Below are positions 45,901 to 54,285 of a DNA stretch of 64,000 bases, one piece after another. Every line of letters begins with the position of its first letter. Position 1 is the stretch's first letter. Origin of the DNA: Henriciella marina DSM 19595 (GTDB lineage Bacteria; Pseudomonadota; Alphaproteobacteria; Caulobacterales; Hyphomonadaceae); NCBI RefSeq assembly GCF_000376805.1, contig NZ_AQXT01000002.1, positions 1,984,001-2,048,000 on the forward strand. Reading direction: 5' to 3'. A model generated the notes under the pieces. The model was not told where the DNA came from. It saw only the letters and a list, made by a program, of their open reading frames with translations, and made no database searches. A program made the translations under genes and the position numbers.

Positions 45901-46746
45901 CTACATCGCTAAAAAACCACCATCGATACGGAAGTCGGCGCCATTGGCGTAGGTCGAGGCGTCTGACATCAGGAAAGCCGTTGGGCCGACATAGTCCTCA
46001 GCCAGCGCCATACCGCGCAGCCGGTCATAGTCCCCGCCCCGGCGCAGCGGCACTTTCTTCTCGTAATTGTCGAGGAATTCAGCGTCCTGATTGTTGAACA
46101 CGCCGGCAAATGTCAGCGTATTCGTGCGCACGCCTTTCGGCCCCCAATAGACCGCCAGATAACGTGTGAGGTTGTAAAGCGCTGACTTCGACGCGCTATA
46201 GGCCACGGGCTTGTAGAAGGTCTCGCCCCGGTCGCGGCGGTACTGGTAGAGCGACTGGTCAGGCGACACCGTCCCATAGATGGAGGCGACGTTGGCGATA
46301 GAGCCCTTGCCCGCATCGGCCATGGCCTTGCCGAACACCTGGCAGCACTGGAAAACGCCCTTCACGTTGACGTCCATGATCCGCTCCCATGAGGCGGCAG
46401 GATAGTCTTCGAAAGGGCCATTCTCTGCTGCTGTCGAGTTTGGCGGGCTGTCCAGCGCGGCATTATTGACGAGGCCCGACGGCGTGCCGAAATGGCTTTC
46501 AATTCCAGCCAGCGCTGCCTCCAGTGAAGACCGGTCCGTCACGTCGGCCTTGAACGCCTTGATCGTGTCTTCGCCCGGCCCGTCCGGAAACGCCTTCGCC
46601 GTGCCCTCTTCGCTTGCATGCGGCTCCACAATGGCAACCTTCGCGCCGCAGCCGACAAGCCCGCTGGTCATCGCCCGGCCGATCTGGCCATAGCCGCCGG
46701 TGACCACGATCACGCGCCCATCAAGTCCGAAAAGTCTGTCCAGCAT
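45901..46746 (-). CDS. Short-chain dehydrogenase/reductase in the nonulosonate operon
   Basis: This 281-residue protein is a classical SDR: VIVVTGGYGQIGRAMTSGL for cofactor binding, LVNNAALDSP, and the catalytic pair in VAYSASKSALYNLT. PtmA-like SDRs are often found beside flagellin-glycan or nonulosonate genes, but no specific substrate can be assigned. It follows the KdsC-like gene by five bases and precedes the acyltransferase gene. Confidence 0.85.
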   Translation of the reverse strand: MLDRLFGLDGRVIVVTGGYGQIGRAMTSGLVGCGAKVAIVEPHASEEGTAKAFPDGPGEDTIKAFKADVTDRSSLEAALAGIESHFGTPSGLVNNAALDSPPNSTAAENGPFEDYPAASWERIMDVNVKGVFQCCQVFGKAMADAGKGSIANVASIYGTVSPDQSLYQYRRDRGETFYKPVAYSASKSALYNLTRYLAVYWGPKGVRTNTLTFAGVFNNQDAEFLDNYEKKVPLRRGGDYDRLRGMALAEDYVGPTAFLMSDASTYANGADFRIDGGFLAM

Positions 46747-46751
46747 CTCGT

Positions 46752-47270
46752 CTATTCCTTGTTACCTGATCGTGCCTCGGCAATCGCATCGCAGGCTTCC
46801 CGCACCGCGCCATCGCCGCCAAGGCGGTTTGTCCTGAATGTCTCGATTGCGTCCAGCACGGGATGGGAATCGCTCACCGATATCGGCAGCCTCACCCGCT
46901 CAAGCACGCCGCGATCATTGGTGTCATTGCCGATGAAAGCCGCCTGCGCAAAGCTGAGGCCGCGCTCTTCCAGCACTTTGGTGAACGCGGCCACCTTGTC
47001 TGGAATATTCTGCTGGCAGTCGATCTTGAGTTTCTTTGCGCGCGCCGTGACGACCGGGTTTTCTTCGGTCGACATGATAAAGCAATAAACGCCCGTCGCT
47101 GCGGCTGCCCGCAGGCCATATCCTTCAAGGCGCGAGCAGACGACGGCTTCACGCCCATCCTCGAACACATAGACCTTGTTGTCCGTCATCACGCCATCAA
47201 AATCGATCCCGAGGATTTCAACATCGCGCGCCCGCGCGGCAAATTCCGGATCGTCCAGCGACCTGATCAT
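46752..47270 (-). CDS. KdsC-like HAD-family sugar-acid phosphatase
   Basis: This 172-residue HAD phosphatase has the nucleophile motif LGIDFDGVMTDNKVYV, the basic motif PDKVAAFTKVLEERG and the last motif FIGNDTNDRGVLE. It resembles Kdo 8-phosphate phosphatase and related enzymes that dephosphorylate 9-phosphorylated nonulosonates. With NeuB in the same operon, hydrolysis of a nonulosonate 9-phosphate is the likely role. It overlaps the KpsS-like gene by four bases. Confidence 0.85.
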   Translation of the reverse strand: MIRSLDDPEFAARARDVEILGIDFDGVMTDNKVYVFEDGREAVVCSRLEGYGLRAAAATGVYCFIMSTEENPVVTARAKKLKIDCQQNIPDKVAAFTKVLEERGLSFAQAAFIGNDTNDRGVLERVRLPISVSDSHPVLDAIETFRTNRLGGDGAVREACDAIAEARSGNKE

Positions 47271-48988
47271 AACCCCTCCCCGGCGCGCATCGGCGCAGTC
47301 TCATGTATCGTCTCAAATGGCGCGCCCGCAAGGATGCCGTCGCAAATCGCGTCCATGTTCGGGTCGGCGCCCGGACGAGACAGCGCGAAGGCGTCCTTGG
47401 TCAGCTGCGTCAGCGGCCAGCCCGCCTCTCCATCCAGCGCCTTCAGCGGGACGCAGCGCCGGAAATAGAAGTGGTAGATATACAGCCGGGCATTCTCGAT
47501 CTCGGTCGCGGTCAGCGGCTCGAATGTGCCAGGGCTTTCCAGAAGGCTGAAATAGGACGCACGGTCATACGCGTCGCGCCCGAACCCCTTGCCGCGGATC
47601 CACGCGTCCCCCGCCACCACCACAGGCATGCCGCGCGCCGCTAGCTCCATGCCAAGCTTTGTGTTGAAGATCAGCGCGCCCTTGGAAAGCTGCGCAATCG
47701 AATAGGTGTTGATGTCATTTTCCGGTGAGACAAGGCGCACATTCGCAGGCATCTCAGGGAACGCCTTTCGCAATGCATCGTCCAGGCGGTCGGACGCGCG
47801 CGGGCTGTTCATCACCTCGCCCGGATGACAGCGAACGACCAACTGGCGGTTAGGATGGTCTGCAAACCAGGAGACGGTATCGATCGCCCATTCGATCATG
47901 TGGCCATAGGCCGACTGGGCATAATTCAGCCGTGCATCCCAGACGACATTGGCCGCCAGGAGATACGTGTCCTTGCCCGGGTCGAGATCGAGCGCCGCAT
48001 AGGTCGACTGGAGGCTTTCAGGTCCCCGCCGCTGGAAGGTGATCCAGTCCTGCGCGCCCGTTTCCCGGGAGGCGAGATAGGCATCCAGCTCCGCGTCCTC
48101 TGCCTTTGTCAGCGGGCGCTGGTTCCAGGCGCTTTCCGGCTCATCGATCATGGCGCGGTGATAGGTATCCCCATGCTGATAGATCAGCCGCCCGCGCCTG
48201 TAAGCCGGGTGCCAGGTGACAAGACGTGTGTCGGTATCGCGCGCGGCTTCTGCGAACTGGCCCTGCGGCACGTAGATGCCGTGATGGGCGAGGATCACGT
48301 CATAGGCATGTGTCTCGATCAGCCGGCGCGCGGCCGCATCCGCCAGCCAGGCGGCCGCGATGTAGCGACTGAAAATCTGCGTTTCCAGCTCTGAGCCGCC
48401 GAGATCGCCCTTGCCGAAGAAGCGCAGCGCCCCCGCATAGGCATGCATGATACGCGGGTCGTCATGCTCTGTGCTGCGATGCTGCTCCCAGCGGGCGCCA
48501 AACGCGCGCGCGGCGTCCCGGTCGTCATCGCTCAAGACATCTGAATAATACCGCACCGGCAGACCAAGCGGCGAACTCACGCGGTGCGCCGCCTTGATGC
48601 AGGCGCCGCAGAAATCAGGCTTGGGCCCTCGTTTGGCAATACGCGGCAGGCTTGGCGCCAGCGTATGCTCGATGACCTGACAGGCAGGCAGACCATCGCA
48701 ATAGACGATCTCAGCCTGTGCTCCGCGCAGGGTCAGCGCGGTGGCCATCAGCGTATCGACTGTGTTCGCAGTAAAGTGCAGGCCGAGGCTTGTGACGATG
48801 GCCACCCGCGGCCCATTTGCGTCGCCGCGCGCCTTCGCCCACTCATCCTCGTGCCCGGAAAGCAGTTCGCGCCAGTCGGGATAAACTCCCGCCTGGCGCG
48901 TCAGCCGTTCCAGTCGCCAGCGCCGGATCGGCGCATAAGCTTCAGATTGCCTTACGGCCGTGCGTATGTCGCTGAACAGCGATCCCAC
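47267..48988 (-). CDS. KpsS/KpsC-like polysaccharide glycosyltransferase, copy 1
   Basis: This 573-residue protein is GT-B-like and resembles capsule synthesis proteins with an HP motif: VVRCHPGEVMNSPRASDR near residue 380, followed by FNTKLGMELAARGMPVVVAG and DAWIRGKGFGRDA. It is related to the 565-residue gene at 60.5 kb; shared segments include HHGIY, VTW, YRRGR and YHFYFRR-type ends. Kdo- or nonulosonate-transfer is a reasonable guess because it sits between NeuB and the KdsC-like phosphatase. Function is not proven. Confidence 0.72.
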   Translation of the reverse strand: MGSLFSDIRTAVRQSEAYAPIRRWRLERLTRQAGVYPDWRELLSGHEDEWAKARGDANGPRVAIVTSLGLHFTANTVDTLMATALTLRGAQAEIVYCDGLPACQVIEHTLAPSLPRIAKRGPKPDFCGACIKAAHRVSSPLGLPVRYYSDVLSDDDRDAARAFGARWEQHRSTEHDDPRIMHAYAGALRFFGKGDLGGSELETQIFSRYIAAAWLADAAARRLIETHAYDVILAHHGIYVPQGQFAEAARDTDTRLVTWHPAYRRGRLIYQHGDTYHRAMIDEPESAWNQRPLTKAEDAELDAYLASRETGAQDWITFQRRGPESLQSTYAALDLDPGKDTYLLAANVVWDARLNYAQSAYGHMIEWAIDTVSWFADHPNRQLVVRCHPGEVMNSPRASDRLDDALRKAFPEMPANVRLVSPENDINTYSIAQLSKGALIFNTKLGMELAARGMPVVVAGDAWIRGKGFGRDAYDRASYFSLLESPGTFEPLTATEIENARLYIYHFYFRRCVPLKALDGEAGWPLTQLTKDAFALSRPGADPNMDAICDGILAGAPFETIHETAPMRAGEGL

Positions 48989-49001
48989 ACCCTCTCACCA
49001 A

Positions 49002-50099
49002 TCAGGCTTCGAGGGCTTCGAGGGCTTCGTTCGCAGAGGCTTCCGTGAGGCCAACATCTTCGAAGGTGAAGGCCTGGTCTTCGGCAACCGCTTTGGTCAG
49101 TGTCTGGCCGATGAACACGTCCTGGAAGTAAGGCGCGATACCGTCGCCTGGCGACTTCAGGGCGATGTCGGCTTCTGTGATCGTGTGACCGGCTGGCAGG
49201 TCGCTCGCCGCGCAAAGCTTCTTGCCCATCTTGATTAGCGGCGCGTGTTCGGACGCATAGGTCCGCTTCACGCCGTCGCCCAGGGCGGTCTTGGCACGTT
49301 GAAGGTCGCGAACAAGGCGGCGAAGGCCGTTTGGCTCCAGCGAGAAGGCCTGATCGGTACCTTTCCAGGCACGGTTCAACGTGAAGTGCTTTTCCAGGGC
49401 ACGCGCGCCGCACATATAGCCAAGCATGGCCATGGCGATGCCGCTGTCATGGCTGGAGAAACCGATTGGAATGTTCGGGAATTTCTCGCGATATGTTTCA
49501 ATGACGCGGATGTTCAGCTCTTCGAAGGTCGGCGGATAGCCCGATGTGCACTGCATGATACAGATCTGCGGGTTGATCGGCATGATCGCATCATAGACGC
49601 GCTGGACATCTTCGAGCGACGCACCGCCTGTCGAGATGAACATCGGCTTGCCGAACTTGGCGACATATTTGATCAGCGGCAGCGTTTTCAGGTCGCCAGA
49701 CGCAATCTTGTAAGCTGGCATGTCGAGGTCTTCGAGGAAGTCCGCGCTCTTATAGTCCCAGGCGGTCGAGAACAGCGTAATGCCGATTTTCTTGGCATGG
49801 TCGCGAAGCTCAACCCACTCATCACGGCTGAATTCCAGCATCTCGCGGTGTGCGCCATAGGTGGCCGCGTAAGCGTTCTCGGAATTGTAGGGCTCGTCAT
49901 AGTACGCCTTGGTGTAAAGCGAGCGATTGTCACGCTTCTGAAGCTTTACCGAGTGGGCACCCGCCGCCTTTGCAGCGTCGAAGAGGTCCTTGCACTTCTG
50001 GACGTCACCTTCGTGGTTCTGACCGATCTCGGCGATGACATACATCTCGCTGTCATCATTAATAGTAATTCCGTCGACGACCAGTTCACGGTTAGCCAT
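49002..50099 (-). CDS. neuB: NeuB-family nonulosonic acid synthase with SAF domain
   Basis: This 365-residue enzyme condenses phosphoenolpyruvate with a hexosamine-type sugar to give a nonulosonic acid. Motifs are YVIAEIGQNHEGDVQKCKDL, VKLQKRDNRSLY, TYGAHREMLEFSRDEW, MQCTSGYPPTFEELNI, FSSHDSGIAMAML and LEKHFTLNRAWKGTDQAFSL. The C-terminal SAF antifreeze-like domain is present. It could make sialic, legionaminic, pseudaminic or KDN-type acid; a KdsC-like phosphatase next door hints at a phosphorylated substrate. The start is the ATG at 50099, with GAGGG upstream. A 125-base gap upstream may hold its own promoter. Confidence 0.92.
   Translation of the reverse strand: MANRELVVDGITINDDSEMYVIAEIGQNHEGDVQKCKDLFDAAKAAGAHSVKLQKRDNRSLYTKAYYDEPYNSENAYAATYGAHREMLEFSRDEWVELRDHAKKIGITLFSTAWDYKSADFLEDLDMPAYKIASGDLKTLPLIKYVAKFGKPMFISTGGASLEDVQRVYDAIMPINPQICIMQCTSGYPPTFEELNIRVIETYREKFPNIPIGFSSHDSGIAMAMLGYMCGARALEKHFTLNRAWKGTDQAFSLEPNGLRRLVRDLQRAKTALGDGVKRTYASEHAPLIKMGKKLCAASDLPAGHTITEADIALKSPGDGIAPYFQDVFIGQTLTKAVAEDQAFTFEDVGLTEASANEALEALEA
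49005..49029. repeat. 9-base tandem repeat at the end of the NeuB gene
   Basis: GGCTTCGAG is repeated about 2.8 times and encodes the EALEALEA end of the NeuB-like protein. It is in frame (9 bases), so copy-number change would only shorten or lengthen the tail. Confidence 0.6.
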
Positions 50100-50224
50100 G
50101 ACCATACCCTCATTCTCTCCCGAAAGCCTTCATGGCCTCCGCCTGCTAAGTTCGCGGGAAGGGCTAGCCCGTTTCATGGGCGTTTTCAATCGACCAATCA
50201 TGAATAAGACAGCAAGTTCTGACC

Positions 50225-51466
50225 TCAGATTGTAGATCGGGTGGAGACATCCCTCCAGACGCTGCCATCACTATAGGCTAGCGTCGCGCCAGCCGGTGCG
50301 TCGGCAACGTAAATCATGGCCCCCGACCCCGCCTCTGCCGCCGCTGGAATGTCGGTTAACGCGAAGGCTCCAACCCGCACGGCGCCGGCAACGTCCAGGG
50401 CAGCGGTCGGGGTCGTTGTCCCTATACCCACACGCCCTGATGAAGTTAACCGCATCCGCTCTGCGAGACCGCCAGCCCCGGTCCAGAACCCCATCGCCAT
50501 GGGAACATCATCCGCCGCAACAGGGCCATCGACGATTGCGTTGACCAGCGCCCGCTGAGCCCAGTCACCCGCCGCAGATCGCCCGCGAAAAGAGAACCCG
50601 CCGCACCAGTCGCCCTCTTCCACCGCGAGCGGGGCGGCAAGACTTCCGCGCGCCCGGCGCTGAATCGAGAAGGACGAATAGGTCGCCGCGTCGGCATATG
50701 TATCGAGATAGGCGGTGGCGAAATACCCGTCACGCGTCACGCTCAAGGTCGGCTGTTCATTGGTGGCAACGCTCTGGTCCAAAACAGAGAACCGTCCGGC
50801 TGGCGAACCGCCCACCCCGACATTGGTTGAGGCTGTGTCGACAGAAAGCGCCGTGCTGAACAGGGTACCATCGCTGCTCGTGCGAAGTTCGAACCCACCA
50901 TTCTCGACCAGTCCGAACTCGGCCTCGCCTGTAAAGCCCGTCTGGAAGACAACCGATGCGACCTTGGTCGCGCTTGCCCGGTTGATCAGCTTGCGGGCAT
51001 CACCGGTTCCCGGTGTCACGTCATCATGGGTCAGAAGTTCGGCATCGCTGCAGACGGTCAGCCGGTTCGTCGTGTCGGCTGCGCTATTGATACCCAGCGT
51101 CTCGAATGGGCCGCCGCCCGCTTCCTGAAGGGCCTCCCAGCCGCTCTCTGTCAGCACGAAAAGAGACGCCTCGTCCTCTATCCAGGCGAGCCAGCCCTCA
51201 CGCGGCGCAATCTCGAACCAGGCCCCATCCTGAAAGCTCGCGACCGCGCCAGTTTGAAATCCAGCCCAGTGCGTTCCGGTCTTGCTGTCCGGCAGGATAT
51301 AGGAGGTTGCGGGGGCCGGACTTTCGGGCTCAGCGACGATCGTCTGGCTGACCACGCTGAGCTGCACGACCGCATCAAGCCGCCGCAGGCTTTCGTTCAG
51401 GGTGACGTGTTTCATTGCCTGATTGGCAGCAAGATAGGAAAGGCCGATGCGCGGGGTCTGGTCCAT
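50225..51466 (-). CDS. DUF2793 domain protein, phage/GTA spike-like
   Basis: This 413-residue protein starts with a DUF2793 domain (MDQTPRIGLSYLAANQAMKH; the family typically reads LAAxQAxKHVTxNE), with later WIEDEASLFVL and the C-terminal repeat-like VGIGTTTPTAALDVAGAVRV of phage tail-fibre type proteins. DUF2793 proteins occur in alphaproteobacterial prophages and gene-transfer agents; as I recall, a head-spike protein of the Rhodobacter capsulatus agent that binds the capsule is one. No other phage structural gene is nearby. It is embedded in a glycan operon. The start is the ATG at 51466; the frame opens at 51514. Confidence 0.75.
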   Translation of the reverse strand: MDQTPRIGLSYLAANQAMKHVTLNESLRRLDAVVQLSVVSQTIVAEPESPAPATSYILPDSKTGTHWAGFQTGAVASFQDGAWFEIAPREGWLAWIEDEASLFVLTESGWEALQEAGGGPFETLGINSAADTTNRLTVCSDAELLTHDDVTPGTGDARKLINRASATKVASVVFQTGFTGEAEFGLVENGGFELRTSSDGTLFSTALSVDTASTNVGVGGSPAGRFSVLDQSVATNEQPTLSVTRDGYFATAYLDTYADAATYSSFSIQRRARGSLAAPLAVEEGDWCGGFSFRGRSAAGDWAQRALVNAIVDGPVAADDVPMAMGFWTGAGGLAERMRLTSSGRVGIGTTTPTAALDVAGAVRVGAFALTDIPAAAEAGSGAMIYVADAPAGATLAYSDGSVWRDVSTRSTI

Positions 51467-51527
51467 GGATGGCTCCGGAATGACTGAGACCGCAAACCTA
51501 GCCCCGACGGGCATCCGGTCGGACGCT

Positions 51528-52373
51528 TCAGTCCATGGCGCCGATCATCTGCGCGGCGCGCCTGGCAAAACCGGGAAGGTCACTGGCGGACAGCGCCTCG
51601 TCCGTCCCCGCCTGCGACCAGCCTTCGGCAAGGTCTGCCGCGAGGCTTTCAAGCGCCGGCATATCGCCCGTCAGACCCTTGAAAACTGCCCCAAACAGCA
51701 CCAACCGCCCCGCTAGCGACAGGTGAACCCCGTCCACCTGGAAGAGAGCCGCCTCGCCGAACTCAAGGCCAAGTTCGCGCATCAGGCGAGCAAAATCGAA
51801 ACACGGAACGCGTCGTTCGCGAGCGACCGACTTCACAACATCATTGGGGCTCCGCCCCTCGTCCAGAACCGGCCTTGACCAGTCGAAGCGTTCCACCACC
51901 ACTGAGGAGGTCGCCGAGGTCAGAACAAGCCCCCTTGCCGACTGGTCAGAAAGCCGGTCGAGCCGGGCTGAGGCCAAGGCCGAAAGTGTCCTCGCAGTGG
52001 AGGGCCGGGGCCCGCTATCCTGCATTGCGAAGCGGATATCCTCGCGCTCCCCGATCAGGTCGAAAAGCGCATCGACCGCATCGCCGTCATCTGCTGACCC
52101 GGCATGGAGCGCAAAAAGCCCCTTCCCGGAGGTCTCGAAAAGTCGGTTCAAACCCAGTTCGGGAAAAAGAACCGGCAGAAACACCGCTGGGACACCGCTG
52201 GGACACCGCCGAAATTCCACTTCGCCGGAGAAAATGCTGTCCCCAAAAAGGAGGACAGGCGTTTTGTTTCCACAGGCCGCAATCGCGGATCGCCAGTATT
52301 GTTTCCGACTGGATTTCGCCGCCGTTTCCGCTGCCAGCCATTCAGCCCGCTGGTCGCCGGCGTCGCTAGCCAT
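51528..52373 (-). CDS. SGNH hydrolase-like protein next to the DUF2793 gene
   Basis: This 281-residue protein has block I (VLLFGDSIFSGEVEF, the GDS motif) near residue 42 and a C-terminal block V (FQVDGVHLSLAGRLVLFG, the D-x-x-H motif), so it fits the SGNH/GDSL hydrolase fold. Such enzymes deacetylate or de-esterify sugars. It begins at the ATG at 52373 inside the TGATG overlap with the GT2 stop. The segment just after GDS is encoded by an 11-base tandem repeat that is not a multiple of three. The DUF2793 gene follows after 61 bases. The family call is supported by two motifs only. Confidence 0.6.
   Translation of the reverse strand: MASDAGDQRAEWLAAETAAKSSRKQYWRSAIAACGNKTPVLLFGDSIFSGEVEFRRCPSGVPAVFLPVLFPELGLNRLFETSGKGLFALHAGSADDGDAVDALFDLIGEREDIRFAMQDSGPRPSTARTLSALASARLDRLSDQSARGLVLTSATSSVVVERFDWSRPVLDEGRSPNDVVKSVARERRVPCFDFARLMRELGLEFGEAALFQVDGVHLSLAGRLVLFGAVFKGLTGDMPALESLAADLAEGWSQAGTDEALSASDLPGFARRAAQMIGAMD
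52181..52209. repeat. 11-base tandem repeat within the SGNH-like coding sequence
   Basis: ACACCGCTGGG occurs twice (52181-52191 and 52192-52202), followed by a partial third copy ACACCGC (52203-52209). The unit is 11 bases, not a multiple of three, inside a reading frame, so loss or gain of one unit would shift the frame. It encodes the RCPSGVPAVF segment. Confidence 0.8.
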
Positions 52374-53323
52374 CAACTATTATTGCCAGGCTCGCCAATG
52401 AGCTGGATGCTCGGCTTGCGGCCCCGATAGCGCTGGCGAAGGTGATAGTCCTTGCCCACCGTCAGCAATGGATCAAGCAAGCCGATATGCTTGGCCATCA
52501 TCGTATTATAATAGTCTCGGGGAATATTCCTGAAGATCGGCGTCGATGAATTCATCGACAGGTCAAACCGCTTGGAAAGCCTTGTCCGCGCCCATTCCCA
52601 GGCCCGTTTCTTCACCCGCCAGGTCCGGCTTGGCGCGTCATATTGAGCGTAGTTCTTCTTGTAGAGATCGTGAAAACGCTCATGCTTGGCCTGAAGCTTC
52701 TTGTAGTCTTCGCTTTCCTTGTCTTCAGCCCAGTTGCGATAGTGGTGAATAGTAACGTCGCGCGTATAGACGACATCGAAGCCAAGAAAGAGCACCTTGG
52801 CAGTGAGGTCCGGGTCGATACCATAGTCCCGAAACTCTTCACTAAAGCCGCCAACGGCGCGCATTACCTTTGTCGGCAACATGCCCTGATTGACGTTCAA
52901 TATGCCGATACCTGAGACCCCGCCAATATAGGGCGCCTTTACGAACGGGCCTTCCTTGTCCTTCACCTTGAGGCCGACCATGCCGATCTTCTTGTTGGCC
53001 TCAAGAATGCGCACCCCCTTGTCCAAGCCATTATCAACGATCTCATTGTCGTCGCTGACCCAGCAGACATAGGGCGTGTCGATCTTCATGAAGATGTCAT
53101 TATAGGCGCGCGCCTGACCAAGCAGCTTGCCTACGAAAACTGGACGCACGCGCTCGCTCTCTACCGATTTCAGGTACTCGATCGTGCCATCGGTCGAGCC
53201 CGCATCCGTCACGTACAGAATGTAAGGCACCTTGGTTTCGCGCTGGACAGATTCGACCAGCCGCTGGACCTGGTCACAGCGATTATACGTACCGGCGACG
53301 ATGGACAGGACGGCATCCGTCAT
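52373..53323 (-). CDS. Glycosyltransferase family 2
   Basis: This 316-residue GT-A protein has SIVAGTYNRCDQVQRLVESV, the nucleotide-binding DAGSTDGTIEYL and the metal-binding CWVSDDNEIVDN. The C-terminal half has basic and aromatic residues but no membrane segment. It is a cytoplasmic transferase for the operon's glycan, sugar unknown. It ends in TGATG, coupled to the SGNH-like gene. Confidence 0.87.
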   Translation of the reverse strand: MTDAVLSIVAGTYNRCDQVQRLVESVQRETKVPYILYVTDAGSTDGTIEYLKSVESERVRPVFVGKLLGQARAYNDIFMKIDTPYVCWVSDDNEIVDNGLDKGVRILEANKKIGMVGLKVKDKEGPFVKAPYIGGVSGIGILNVNQGMLPTKVMRAVGGFSEEFRDYGIDPDLTAKVLFLGFDVVYTRDVTIHHYRNWAEDKESEDYKKLQAKHERFHDLYKKNYAQYDAPSRTWRVKKRAWEWARTRLSKRFDLSMNSSTPIFRNIPRDYYNTMMAKHIGLLDPLLTVGKDYHLRQRYRGRKPSIQLIGEPGNNS

Positions 53324-53342
53324 TCGATTATTCCTATAGTTT

Positions 53343-54269
53343 TCAGGACTGTTGTGTCTTGTACCAGTCTGCGTATCGTTTCAATCCCGCCTCGAGGCTG
53401 ACCTTTGGCGAAAAGCCAAGCGTATCCCGCAAATGCCCGGCGTCGGCGACGAGATGCTGCGGGTCGCCCGACCGCGCCTTGCCATTGAAGGTGAGCGGGG
53501 TCTCATACCCGGCCGCGCTGACAAGCATCGAGGCAAGATTGCGCACACGAATAGCGGTTCCGCTCCCGCCATTGAAGAGGCGAACCTTGCCGTCTCCGCG
53601 CATTGCCGACAGCGTCGCCAGGATAGCGGCGGCGTCATCGACATGCACAAAATCGCGCGTCTCCTCGCCGCTGCCCCATAGCTCCAGCGTGGTCTCGGGG
53701 TCGGCTGTCATGCGGCGCATGATGTCCCAGAGGATCTGCTTGCGCAGGCCCTCTCCATAGATCGAGAAGAGGCGCACAATCGACACATCAAGGCCGTTCA
53801 TCCGCGCCTCGCCGGTGACCAGCTCCTCGCAGACATGTTTGTGCAGGCCATAAGGCGACATCGGCACGCATGGGTCGGTTTCAGAGAGGCGCGCCTTGCC
53901 CTGATTGCCATAGACCGCTGCCGAGGAGACCAGCACAAGCCGCGCCTTGGGAGCCTCCTCGCGAATGAAGTCGAGGATCTCAACCGTGCTGCCGACCGAC
54001 AGGTTGAAGTCACCGCGCGGATCATCCCATGACCGGCCAACAGAGGCCCCGCCCGCCGCATGGATGATGACATCGGGCTTGCCATGCTCGGCGACCGCAG
54101 AATGGAAAAGCTGGCGCTGGATCAGGCCTTCGGCATGATGGACGCGGCCTTCGCGCACAAAAGCGCCCTGCGGCGCGCCGAGGCCCAGCGTGACCACCTT
54201 CCAGCCTTGCGACGCCATCAGCCGCGCGGTGGCCGTTCCAAGGAACCCGCCACCACCCGCGATCATCAC
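53343..54269 (-). CDS. NAD-dependent epimerase/dehydratase
   Basis: This protein of about 308 residues is an extended SDR acting on a nucleotide sugar. The cofactor motif is VMIAGGGGFLGTATARLM, with IIHAAGGASVG, VSSAAVYGNQGKA and the catalytic pair in SPYGLHKHVCEE (YxxxK). EETRDFVHVDDAAA is typical of UDP- or GDP-sugar epimerases. The start is uncertain: the frame opens at 54347, overlapping the upstream methyltransferase by about 60 bases; a GTG at 54269 avoids this. The substrate is unknown. Confidence 0.85.
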   Translation of the reverse strand: MMIAGGGGFLGTATARLMASQGWKVVTLGLGAPQGAFVREGRVHHAEGLIQRQLFHSAVAEHGKPDVIIHAAGGASVGRSWDDPRGDFNLSVGSTVEILDFIREEAPKARLVLVSSAAVYGNQGKARLSETDPCVPMSPYGLHKHVCEELVTGEARMNGLDVSIVRLFSIYGEGLRKQILWDIMRRMTADPETTLELWGSGEETRDFVHVDDAAAILATLSAMRGDGKVRLFNGGSGTAIRVRNLASMLVSAAGYETPLTFNGKARSGDPQHLVADAGHLRDTLGFSPKVSLEAGLKRYADWYKTQQS

Positions 54270-54285
54270 AAGACCGGGAGAGACA

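Noticed and set aside
50225..52373. A complete gene-transfer-agent or prophage structural cluster
   Set aside because: Only DUF2793 and an SGNH-like gene are present; there is no terminase, portal, capsid or tail gene in the window.
51844..52401. Rightward frames opposite the SGNH-like gene
   Set aside because: They are antisense, Ser/Arg-rich translations typical of GC-rich shadow frames, while the leftward frame has GDS and DxxH motifs and tight operon spacing.
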